Of a DNA stretch of 64,000 nucleotides, positions 29,590 through 39,807 are shown one piece after another; position 1 is the first letter of the stretch, and every line of letters starts with the position of its first letter. The DNA is taken from assembly GCF_900497695.1 (NCBI RefSeq), contig NZ_UIDD01000006.1, positions 1 to 64,000 on the forward strand. The letters run 5' to 3'. Both the position numbers and the translations under genes were made by a program. The notes beneath the pieces are model-generated. The model saw nothing but the letters and a program-made list of their open reading frames with translations, had not been told where the DNA came from and searched no databases. The stretch is from Pseudomonas wadenswilerensis (GTDB lineage: Bacteria; Pseudomonadota; Gammaproteobacteria; Pseudomonadales; Pseudomonadaceae).

Positions 29590-30711
29590 TTACAGCCAGA
29601 CGTTCAACAGGCGCGCACCCGGGCTGGCGGTGCCGCCCAGGTTCGCTCCGTTGAGTTGGGCAAAGCCCTGGCCATCGGCGGCCTGGTCCCAGAAGCGCCC
29701 GCGCAGGAACACGCTCATGCTGCTGACCTTGGCGGCGTTGGCGTCCAGGGTCAGGCGCTGCCAGGCGTCGCGTTCGCTCACTTGACCAGGCTTGAGCGCC
29801 AGCGACGAGGCCAGCGGCTGATGGCGGTTGCCGCGCCATGGCGCGTTCCAGCTGTTGAGGCCGCTGAGGAACACCGGGTTGGCGACGATCTGGGCGAACT
29901 GGTTGACCAGTTGCTGCTGGTTGCTCGGGTACCAGCTGTCGCTGCCGATCAACACGCCGAGGCGCCCGGCCGGGGTTTGCAGTACTTGCGGCGGCTGGTC
30001 GGTGCCGCTGCTGATAAAGCGCCGCACTTCACTGTCCGGGTGCTGCTGGCGTTGCGGCTGGCCGAGTACCGAACCATCGCTGGCGAATACCAGGCTGGCG
30101 TTGTACAGGGCGCCGGAGCCGATCCGCAGGGTGCCGCGCTCGACATAGGGTTCAGGTAGCACGATGGAACCCGCCACCAGGGTCACGCCGAACTCCTTGG
30201 CCAGGCCGCCGAACAGCTGCTGGTAGTCCTCGGCCATCTGCCCGGCCTTCATTCGCAGGTGGGCATCGGCGCGGCGGTCGTCACCTTCGGCGCCAAGCAT
30301 GGCCAGGCCATAACGCAGCGGGTTGCTCAGCTCCAGCCACTGCAGGGCTTCGCGGCGCTCAGTGACCTGGTACAGCTCGTTTTTCTCGCCACGGGCCCAC
30401 AGCCAGGTGCCGATGTGTTCCGGCAGGATAACGATGGTCTTGGCGTTGATCAGGCCCTGGGCGCGGGCATGTTCAAGGTAGGCGGCCAGCTTGCGATGCA
30501 GGCGCTGCAGGCTCTGGTAGTCACCGGGGAACAGTTGCGGCTCGACGCCCAGCAGGTTGCCGTGATCGGCCGGCACGCCTTCGCTCAGGGCCAGCTCGAT
30601 GCGCAGGTCCGACAGGTAGTGCCCGGCCGGGCGCTGTTCGGTCCAGAACCCGTAGCCACTCAGGGCGGCAATGACAACCAGCGCCAGGGCGCTCAACAGA
30701 AGTTTTCGCAT
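29590..30711 (-). CDS. Membrane-anchored nitrilase-fold protein lacking catalytic residues
   Basis: A 373-residue protein with an N-terminal signal/anchor helix (MRKLLLSALALVVIAALSGYG) and a carbon-nitrogen hydrolase fold. The glutamate segment is kept (IVILPEHIGTW), and ALYNASLVFASDG is recognisable. The lysine segment reads QPQRQQHPDSE where K is expected. The cysteine segment reads GVLIGSDSWYP where active enzymes have I-C-Y/x-D. Two of the three catalytic residues are thus missing, so it is probably not an amidase or N-acyltransferase. The start at 30711 gives the signal helix; the ATG at 30744 is an alternative. It is in an operon with the AraC gene. Confidence 0.78.
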   Translation of the reverse strand: MRKLLLSALALVVIAALSGYGFWTEQRPAGHYLSDLRIELALSEGVPADHGNLLGVEPQLFPGDYQSLQRLHRKLAAYLEHARAQGLINAKTIVILPEHIGTWLWARGEKNELYQVTERREALQWLELSNPLRYGLAMLGAEGDDRRADAHLRMKAGQMAEDYQQLFGGLAKEFGVTLVAGSIVLPEPYVERGTLRIGSGALYNASLVFASDGSVLGQPQRQQHPDSEVRRFISSGTDQPPQVLQTPAGRLGVLIGSDSWYPSNQQQLVNQFAQIVANPVFLSGLNSWNAPWRGNRHQPLASSLALKPGQVSERDAWQRLTLDANAAKVSSMSVFLRGRFWDQAADGQGFAQLNGANLGGTASPGARLLNVWL

Positions 30712-30943
30712 GGCTGGGAATTTTACTGAGATTTGCCATAGCAATACAGCAAATCAACGGTTTAGTGCAGCTTTTCTCCCTTGTCGTTGGCTCGCCGCCC
30801 TTGGGTTTATGGAAAGGGGCTTAATAGCGATTGAGTCGCAAACAGCGGTTTTTACTACCGTCTGGACAGGCTGAGTGCCTCGAATTCTTGTCTGAACAGA
30901 TGGGTGATGTTAATTTGCCACTAATTTTTTCGATGGATCGAAC

Positions 30944-32160
30944 ATGCACCCCGTATTTCCAGGGACGCGGTTTTTGCCTGGCCTATTGGTTTTCAGCGCA
31001 CTTCTTACGAGCACCGTCCACGCCGCTACATTGACTTCACTGGACAACAGCCAAGGTGTAGTTCAGGGGGATCATGGGCTGACGCTCAGCGCCGACGGCG
31101 CCATCAGCAACGCTGGCGGTACACTTTCGGCTGGCAACACGCTCACGCTCAGCGCGGCCAGCGTCAATAACACCGACGGCAAACTCACCAGCGATGGCGC
31201 GCTGACGGCCCGCATTGCCGGGCATCTGCTCAATCAGGCCGGCCTGATCGCCGCAGCCGACGACCTGCAACTGGGCACCGGCAGCCTCGATAACCTGTCC
31301 CAGGGGCGGCTTACCAGCAAGGCGAACCTGCTGCTCGACGGCACCCGCATTGATAACCGCACAGGCCGCATCGCTGCGGTCGGCGTGCTGAAGATCAACG
31401 CCGGTGCCCTGGATAACAGGCAGGGCGGCCTGCTCAATTCGGGCAAGGCCATGCACCTTGCCGTCGATACCCTGGACAACCGTGCCGGGGAAATCTCCAG
31501 TGTTACGCAACTGGACCTCACGGGCCGTCAACTCGACAACAGTGGCGGCCGCCTGCTGGCCAACGCCGACCTGCAGCTGACCCTCGATCGGCTGAACAAC
31601 CAGATCAAAGGCATCATCAGTGGCCAGCAGTCGGTCACGTTGAATGCCGCGCACCTGGACAATAGTGATCAGGGCAGCGTGTTCGCCAAGCGAAACCTGA
31701 ACATGACCCTGCGCGAGGCAACCGCGCGCGACGCCACGCTTGATGGGCAGTTGAACAATCAACAGGGGACACTTCGCAGTGATGGCGCAGCTACAGCGCC
31801 GGCAAGGGCAACACCACCCAGGACAGCACGCAGGTGGGCAAGGGCGGCAGGGGTGAAGACGCCAAGACCAGTTGGAGCGTCAACGGCTGGGAGTACGACA
31901 AGGACCGCGAGCAGATCGTCCGCGCCACCGTCGGTGATGGCCAGATCGTGGTGCGCAAGGATGCCGAGTCCGGTGACGACTCCACTGCGGGGCTGAACCG
32001 CGATGTCGACAAGGCCTACGAGATCACCCGCGATGAAGAGTCGCGTACGGATCTGTATGTCACTGGGTCGTCTGTCGACGCGGTACTCAAGACCGATGAG
32101 ACCCTCAAGCAATGGTCCAACTCGCTATACATCGGCAATCAGCAAGTACATCAAAGATAA
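30944..32160 (+). pseudogene. Truncated filamentous-hemagglutinin/CdiA-like gene
   Basis: A signal peptide (MHPVFPGTRFLPGLLVFSAL...) is fused directly to hemagglutinin repeats of about 20 residues (LDNRQGGLLNSGKAMHLAVD type, residues 28-280). The TPS secretion domain that should follow the signal peptide is absent. Near 31790 the frame breaks: the next frame reads SYSAGKGNTTQDSTQ, then KTSWSVNGWEYDKDREQIVR, a C-terminal segment of such proteins, up to about 32140, where a second frame change occurs. No CdiB/TpsB transporter gene lies in the window. This is a deletion-scarred remnant of a two-partner-secreted exoprotein. Confidence 0.85.
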
Positions 32161-32857
32161 CGACGAAAAAGCCCAAGCGGTTAGAGTCGTACTGGCGCTT
32201 GCTCAAGGGCCCAAAGGTGTCGCGCAAGCGATGGTATTCGGTGCTCTGGAGCAGACGTCGTTTGCCGAGGAGTTGCAGGCAAGGCTGGGCGAAATACAGG
32301 AAAGGCTGGGGAAAGCGATTGCTGAACGGATGGAAGGCAAGGACACTCTTGACCTGAATGTTGAGAGTGATCGATATCTGGTCGGTGGCGGAGAGCTGAT
32401 CGCAGCTATACTTGCGGGTGGTGTACCTGGACGCAAAGGGCATGGCGTTGTTGAAGGTGGCAAGAAGCCGGCGGTCAGCAAGGTTGAATCTGGTCCGGGG
32501 CAAGGTGCAAAAGGCTCAACTAGCATCAATTCTGTTCCTCGTAACGCAAATGATCTTGTTGGAGGTCCGCTTGAAAACGCTACTCAGGTTAGCGGCCGCT
32601 TTAAGCATGATGGTGGACCAGCGAATGGAACTGTGTATCGGGCCGATAATCAAGGAAATATCACCAGCTATGCCGTCTATGATTCAGCCGGGATGATTGT
32701 TAAGCGAGTTGACGTTACCGGCAAAGCTCATGCTAATGTGTCGACACCACATGTAATAGAATATGGTCGAAATACGTTGCCGGACGGGACGGTCAGGGTT
32801 CAGTCGCCTTCTACGAAACTGGCTCCGCGGCCTACCACCCCGGATGAGATTCCATAA
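32003..32857 (+). CDS. Polymorphic toxin fragment, type 24-like C-terminal domain
   Basis: The frame is open for 284 codons, but only the part from about 32136 (ISKYIKDNDEKAQ) is CdiA-like; the first 45 codons are a shadow of the preceding frame. A pre-toxin region (ELIAAILAGGVPGRKGHGVV) leads to the junction GQGAKGS and the toxin domain. The domain shows SGRFKHDGGPANGTVYRADN, VDVTGKAHANVSTPHVIEYG and TTPDEIP. I recall this pattern as bacterial polymorphic toxin type 24 (Ntox24, a predicted nuclease); no search was possible. ATG codons inside, for example 32231, could still express the domain. Its TAA overlaps the next gene's ATG by one base. Confidence 0.7.
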   Translation: MSTRPTRSPAMKSRVRICMSLGRLSTRYSRPMRPSSNGPTRYTSAISKYIKDNDEKAQAVRVVLALAQGPKGVAQAMVFGALEQTSFAEELQARLGEIQERLGKAIAERMEGKDTLDLNVESDRYLVGGGELIAAILAGGVPGRKGHGVVEGGKKPAVSKVESGPGQGAKGSTSINSVPRNANDLVGGPLENATQVSGRFKHDGGPANGTVYRADNQGNITSYAVYDSAGMIVKRVDVTGKAHANVSTPHVIEYGRNTLPDGTVRVQSPSTKLAPRPTTPDEIP

Positions 32858-33330
32858 TGAAGATTAATACAATTAGACCATTTAGTGGTTTGAGCAGATA
32901 CGAGTTGTGGGCATCAAGCTGGGCTGAAAAAGATAATATTGATATATTTTCTTATGTCAGCGCCGTGTGCAGTCCTGAAGATTGTCTGCTGTTTTGCAGG
33001 CTGTTGTTTCCTGATTTTTTTGTTAGTCAGGGCGCTGTTATTTTAAATGCTAAATACGATCATGATGTTTTTTTTGTATGGCTAAAAAAATTTGATGGTG
33101 ATGTTCGTGCAGTTGAAGAAATAATGAACCATACTCACTTGTACGATGTTTTTTCAGGCTGCAATGATGAGGTCGATGACGTTGTTTTTGAACAGCTAGC
33201 TGAAATTGTTTCTTTGTCATGGCGGTTGGTCTTGAAAGACAAATTTCCAGAGAGGAAATTTTCTGTTGAAGTTTCGAATTCGGATCAGGATTACGGGCCT
33301 ACTGTTACTTTTTATCAAATAACTGAATAG
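32857..33330 (+). CDS. Putative immunity protein to the type 24-like toxin
   Basis: A 157-residue cytoplasmic acidic protein of no family I recognise. Its position is that of a cognate immunity gene: the ATG overlaps the toxin TAA (TAATG), it is on the same strand, and it is much more AT-rich than the core genome, as such genes often are. The frame is intact, rich in aromatic and acidic residues (NIDIFSYVSAVCSPEDCLLF, VEVSNSDQDYGPTV), with no signal peptide or membrane helix. The immunity role is inferred from position only. Confidence 0.7.
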   Translation: MKINTIRPFSGLSRYELWASSWAEKDNIDIFSYVSAVCSPEDCLLFCRLLFPDFFVSQGAVILNAKYDHDVFFVWLKKFDGDVRAVEEIMNHTHLYDVFSGCNDEVDDVVFEQLAEIVSLSWRLVLKDKFPERKFSVEVSNSDQDYGPTVTFYQITE

Positions 33331-33668
33331 GTGCAAAAGGCGCAGGTTCTGCTGGAAAGGTCGACGAGTTTATCCCGCCAGGAATGGATCGTCCATTCCG
33401 CCCTGTCAGTCCGGAGTTTTCGCCAAGCAAGTCTGTTGATGATGTGATGCGGAGCTCGCAAATTAAAAATATGGTGAGCTGCTCAGGATCAGACTGTTCA
33501 GGCATTGCAAGAAAGTTACTTTATGCTTCAGGTGGTAAAGGGGAAATTATTGAGGTTCGCCCTTCAAAAGCTGGGGGGTTAAATCTCTATGGAGTGCCTA
33601 GTGTGGATAGACATTGGGCGGAGAAGCTCCCCCGCAGATCTATTTCCGATCCTGAGATTCCGAGGTGA
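33327..33668 (+). pseudogene. Orphan polymorphic-toxin module, papain-like
   Basis: The frame opens just after a stop at 33324 without a start codon and begins GAKGAGSAGKVDEFIPPGM, repeating the GAKG junction of the previous toxin. The nucleotide junction ggtgcaaaaggc occurs at both (32504 and 33330). The domain carries CSGSDCSGIARKLLYASGGK then GEIIEVRPSKAGGLNLY, which I associate with papain-fold (cysteine) toxins. The tail HWAEKLPRRSISDPEIPR may be intact or shortened. The arrangement is that of orphan CdiA-CT cassettes, which become expressible only by recombination into a full-length gene. Its TGA overlaps the next ATG. Confidence 0.65.
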
Positions 33669-33929
33669 TGATAATGCAGAAGGCTTTTCGTACCTATTCA
33701 ACTGCGCAGTTACCCGCTGGCTTTAAGTATCCAGAAAAATATCTGGAGCTGGCCAAGTCGGTAGATTTACCTAATGACTTTGTCTGGTGGTTTGATGATG
33801 CAAGCACGGAAGGTGGTTAGTTGTCGTGGCGTTTGCGGCACAGTTATGGGGGTAGGTTTAGAGGGTCGAAATTTAATTCCATTTGCTCAGTTAAATGATG
33901 ACGCCGCTTTTTTTGATGGTGACGACTTA

Positions 33930-34871
33930 GGTTCTGTACGAAATCCTTTGAAACCGCCGTCACCGCACCTGGACACTGATATTCGGTAGAGTTCGCGCCC
34001 ATCGAAGGCAGGAGGCCACGATGGTTAAGCGGTACGAAATTCCCGATGCAGCCTGGGAGCTGGTTGCTGATCTCTTTGAACAGCCCCGGCGCAGCGGTCG
34101 GCCGAGAGCCGATGACCGTTTGATGCTCAATGGCGTGCTCTGGGTGCTTTGCTCAGGCGCCGCGTGGCGCGACATGCCCGAGCGCTTCGGGCCCTGGTCA
34201 ACGGTCTACCAGCGGTTTCGGGATTGGCGTAACCAGGGAACGTTCGACCTGATGCTCAAGCGGCTGCACATCAAGCTAAACGAGCAAGGATTGATCGACC
34301 TGGAAACCTGGATGATCGACTCCACTGCTGTACGTGCAACCCTAGCCTCATCTGGCGCCGGGAAAAAAGGGGGCCTGATGAACCCTCAGACCACGCCCTA
34401 GGCCGCAGTCGCGGAGGCCTGACGACCAAGATTCATATGCTTTGCGACGCCAATGGCGTACCGCTGCGCTTTCTGCTTTCGGGCGGACAGGCCAGTGACA
34501 TCTCGTACGCCCAGCCACTGTTCGATGAAGCCTATGTCCCCAGTTTGCGCGGTCGCCCTCGCAAACGCTGCCGTTGGCTTTTGGCTGATAAGGGCTACGA
34601 TGCCGAAGCCCTGCGACGCTACTGTGACCGATACCGGATGCAGCCGGTAATCCCTCTGCGATCTATGAAGCGCAAACCCAAGCCCGGCTTGCCGCGCTTG
34701 TTTGATCGGCCGAAATACCGGCAACGCAACATCATCGAACGCATGTTCGGCTGGCTGAAAGAGAACCGCCGCATCGTCACACGCTTCGACAAGCTCGCGA
34801 AAAGCTACGCAGCAATGGTCTCGTTAGCTTGTGCTATGCGGTGTTTGCGACATTACTTTTCGTACACTGCC
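33930..34871 (+). mobile_element. IS5-family (IS427-like) insertion sequence, 942 bp
   Basis: The left end is GGTTCTGTACGAAA at 33930. The reverse complement of the right end at 34871 is GGCAGTGTACGAAA, so the inverted repeats share GG...TGTACGAAA. The dinucleotide TA flanks both sides (33928-33929 and 34872-34873). Removing the element plus one TA restores a reading frame across the SUKH gene (GAC GAC TTA GGT GGC GAT), which fixes the ends. It encodes one frameshifted transposase. Confidence 0.9.
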
Positions 34872-34874
34872 TAG
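34021..34874 (+). CDS. IS5-family transposase, two frames joined by -1 frameshift
   Basis: Frame 1 (34021-34401) encodes MVKRYEIPDAAWELVADLFE and the DUF4096-like N-terminal part up to WMIDSTAVRA, which holds the first catalytic Asp. At AAAAAAG (34363-34369) a -1 slip joins it to the second frame, ending at 34874. That frame has LLADKGYDAE (second Asp) and NIIERMFGWLKENRRI (catalytic Glu). The DDE triad is complete and no other lesion is seen, so it is probably active. The TAG stop uses the TA of the target duplication just outside the element. Confidence 0.9.
34363..34369 (+). other. Programmed -1 frameshift site in the IS5 transposase
   Basis: Six A residues followed by G (AAA AAA G in the first frame) lie where the two transposase frames overlap. 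Slipping back one base joins the two frames (KKG becomes EKRGPDEPSDHALGRSRGG). This is the usual arrangement in two-frame IS5/IS427 elements. Confidence 0.75.
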
Positions 34875-35043
34875 GTGGCGATCCTCGAGTTGTTGTTATT
34901 GATCTAGGCAACAAGGGGCGATCTTATGAGTTGCCGAGCTTTGATGTCTGGCTGAGTGACGTTGCTAAAGTCTGATTTTCAGAATGGCGTTATTTATTGT
35001 ATCTTGTTTGGAAATAATTTCTGTTGGGCCGTTAACGGGTAGT

Positions 35044-35592
35044 TCATATTTCGCACAAGAATTTTTCTGGCACATGGCTAGTTAGCCAAACTTCATTCTC
35101 CGCCTGAAATAACTTGAAGCCCTGTTGGTACATACGCAGGGCTTCAATTTTTAGTACCACAGGTTTTCCATAGCGCTGTCCGACAGCAATCGCTGTTGAT
35201 CTGTCCTGCGATAGGTGCACGTGGTGGCGTGAGCCAGCAATCAGCCCTTGTTGGCGGATCGACGCCAGGAAGCGTGTTGCTGTGCCATGGTAGAGAAATT
35301 CCGGTGGTTCTTTCTCTATGTGCTGAAGGCTGACGCTGGATGTCGAGTGGCCCTGTACGGCGCGAATGCGTTGTCCATCATCCGAGATGCTGAAGCGCTT
35401 TTTATCGCTGCTGCTGACGACCGCTTGAATAAGTGCGGTATCTAGGATTCGCCCGTCTTTAGCCGCGCCGGCAATCATAGAATCGATATCTGCCCAGCCT
35501 TCGCTGTCTAGCTGCAAGCCGATAGCTTGTGGCTCATGCCTGAGAACATAGCTGAGAAACTTGCTGGTTTCGTTGAGTTGTTTGCTGCTCAT
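35044..35592 (-). CDS. kptA: RNA 2'-phosphotransferase
   Basis: A 182-residue Tpt1/KptA enzyme of normal length. Known members remove an internal 2'-phosphate from ligated RNA using NAD+, yielding ADP-ribose 1'',2''-cyclic phosphate. The N-terminal SKFLSYVLRHEPQAIGL has the conserved Arg-His pair. The C-terminal ADP-ribosyltransferase-like lobe shows LYHGTATRFLASIRQQGL and SRHHVHLSQD. All expected basic residues appear intact. ACGGAAA precedes the ATG. It lies on the opposite strand to the toxin genes, inside the accessory island. Confidence 0.92.
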   Translation of the reverse strand: MSSKQLNETSKFLSYVLRHEPQAIGLQLDSEGWADIDSMIAGAAKDGRILDTALIQAVVSSSDKKRFSISDDGQRIRAVQGHSTSSVSLQHIEKEPPEFLYHGTATRFLASIRQQGLIAGSRHHVHLSQDRSTAIAVGQRYGKPVVLKIEALRMYQQGFKLFQAENEVWLTSHVPEKFLCEI

Positions 35593-38112
<2,520 letters not shown>

Positions 38113-38190
38113 CTGGCGCAGCGCGGCGGGCCGCCGGGCCCGTCGCGCTGTTACACTGCGCGGCCCTGGCAGCCCTGTTGTGCCCCGCCC

Positions 38191-39090
38191 ATGATCGGCA
38201 GATTCGACGACCTTCCCCTCGCACCCTTGCAACCCTTGCCCTTGAACTGGCTGCGCGCCCATGGCGTCGAGCTGGCGGTGTTGCGCCTGGACCTGATCGA
38301 CCCGCTGATCAGCGGCAACAAGTGGTTCAAGCTGCTCGAACACCTGCGAATCGCCCAGGCCCAGGGTGCGCCCGGGGTGATCAGCCTCGGCGGCGCCCAT
38401 TCCAATCACCTGCATGCCCTGGCGGCTGCCGGCGAGCGCTTTGGTTTTGCCACCGCAGGACTGCTGCGTGGCCATCCGCAGGACACACCGACCGTGCGCG
38501 ACCTGCAGGCCTTCGGCATGCAGCTGCATTGGTTGGGGTATGGCGGTTATCGCGAGCGTCATCAACCGGGTTTCTGGCAGCCCTGGCAGGCGCTTTATCC
38601 AGGCTGGCAATGTGTCGCCGAAGGTGGGGGCGGGCCCTTGGGCGCCAAGGGCTGCGCCTTGATTGTCGAGCAGGCGCAAGCGCAATTGGCGGCGCTGGGC
38701 TGGGCGGATTATCACGGCTGGTGGCTGGCGGCCGGTACCGGTACCACCCTGGCCGGGCTGGTGTTGGCGGAAGCAGGCAGGCACGAGGTCCATGGCGCAT
38801 TGGCCGTGCCGCTGGATCATGGCGTGCCCGAGGCTGTGCAAGCGCTGGTCGGCAAGGGCGGTTACCGCTTGCATGAGGCCTGCCGTGGCGGCTTTGCCAA
38901 GGTCGATGACGGGCTGTTGGCCTTTATGGCCGACTGCGAATCTGAAACTGGCATGCCGCTGGAACCGCTGTACACCGCCAAGGCCTTGCTGGCGCTGCGC
39001 CGGGAAGTCGAAGCCGGGGCCTTTGCCGCCGGCACCCGGCTGATCTTCCTGCACAGCGGCGGCCTGCAGGGCCGCCGCGGTTTTGCCTAG
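38191..39090 (+). CDS. PLP-dependent ACC deaminase/D-cysteine desulfhydrase family protein
   Basis: A 299-residue fold-type II PLP enzyme. The PLP lysine lies in LISGNKWFKLLEHL (about residue 47). SLGGAHSNHLHALAAAGERF and the phosphate-binding AAGTGTTLAGLVLAE are typical of the family. The sequence does not decide between ACC deaminase and D-cysteine desulfhydrase, and the latter is more likely in a non-rhizosphere-specific context. The stop overlaps the convergent cytochrome b561 stop at a palindromic CTAG (39087-39090). Confidence 0.88.
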   Translation: MIGRFDDLPLAPLQPLPLNWLRAHGVELAVLRLDLIDPLISGNKWFKLLEHLRIAQAQGAPGVISLGGAHSNHLHALAAAGERFGFATAGLLRGHPQDTPTVRDLQAFGMQLHWLGYGGYRERHQPGFWQPWQALYPGWQCVAEGGGGPLGAKGCALIVEQAQAQLAALGWADYHGWWLAAGTGTTLAGLVLAEAGRHEVHGALAVPLDHGVPEAVQALVGKGGYRLHEACRGGFAKVDDGLLAFMADCESETGMPLEPLYTAKALLALRREVEAGAFAAGTRLIFLHSGGLQGRRGFA

Positions 39091-39635
39091 TTGTTGCGCG
39101 GCAGCATGCGCAACAAGGTGTTGTCGCGCTGCACGTAGTGATGGAACAGGCCGGCCACGGCATGCAGGCCGATCAGCCAGTAGCCCCAAGTGCCAATGCG
39201 CTCATGCCAACCCTTGATGAACTTGGCCAGGTCCGGGTCCGGGGCGACCAGCGCCGGCAGCTCGAAACCGTAGAAAGGGATCGGCTTGTTGGCGGCGCTG
39301 AGCAGCAGCCAGCCGGCCAGCGGCAGGCCGATCATCAGCAGGTACAGGGCCAGGTGCATCAAGTGCGCCAGGCCTGTTTGCCAGGCCGGTGGCGCCGGAA
39401 TGATCGGCGGGGTCGGGCGACCCAGGCGCAGGGCCAGGCGCAGCCAGACCAGCACGAACACGCTCAGGCCCAGCATGAAGTGCAGGTCTTTCATCAAGGC
39501 GCGTTCGGCGCTGTCCTTGGGAAACATGCCGCGCAGTTCGATAAAGGCATAGACCGCCGCCAGCAGCACCAGCATCAGCCAGTGCAGGGCAATCGACAGG
39601 CCGCTGTAGCGGGCCTGGTTTTGGCTCAGAGTCAT
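39087..39635 (-). CDS. Cytochrome b561
   Basis: A 182-residue inner-membrane dihaem cytochrome with four helices ([75 protein letters not shown]). Haem-ligand histidines are in [23 protein letters not shown] and [13 protein letters not shown]. Such proteins pass electrons from quinol, for example to superoxide. It is tail-to-tail with the PLP enzyme gene. Confidence 0.93.
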   Translation of the reverse strand: MTLSQNQARYSGLSIALHWLMLVLLAAVYAFIELRGMFPKDSAERALMKDLHFMLGLSVFVLVWLRLALRLGRPTPPIIPAPPAWQTGLAHLMHLALYLLMIGLPLAGWLLLSAANKPIPFYGFELPALVAPDPDLAKFIKGWHERIGTWGYWLIGLHAVAGLFHHYVQRDNTLLRMLPRNN

Positions 39636-39807
39636 GGGTGTTCCTCATCATCAGGTCGAAGTCCGCGCTCTTCTGGCGCAGTCAGCTAACTGTAACTGCT
39701 TGCCAGCCGGTTACCCGGGCATTGCAGCAGAAATTCATCACGGCAACCTTGATCTGTCGCTAGAATCCGGCGCTTGTACCCACTCTAATCTGCAAGGCTT
39801 GTACTTC

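Larger units (their letters stand above)
33668..34975 (+). pseudogene. SUKH (SMI1/KNR4)-like immunity gene, disrupted
   Basis: The gene starts at 33668 or 33674 (MQKAFRTYSTAQLPAGFKYP, then FVWWFDDASTEGG) and meets an in-frame TAG at 33818. Reading through gives LSWRLRHSYGGRF, then a frame change near 33855-33865 leads to GRNLIPFAQLNDDAAFFDGD. At 33929 an IS5-family element interrupts it. The gene resumes after 34873 as GGDPRVVVIDLGNKGRSYEL and PSFDVWLSDVAKV, ending at the TGA 34973-34975. The order of elements is that of SUKH immunity proteins. It overlaps the orphan toxin by ATGA, so it was presumably that toxin's immunity gene. Confidence 0.8.
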
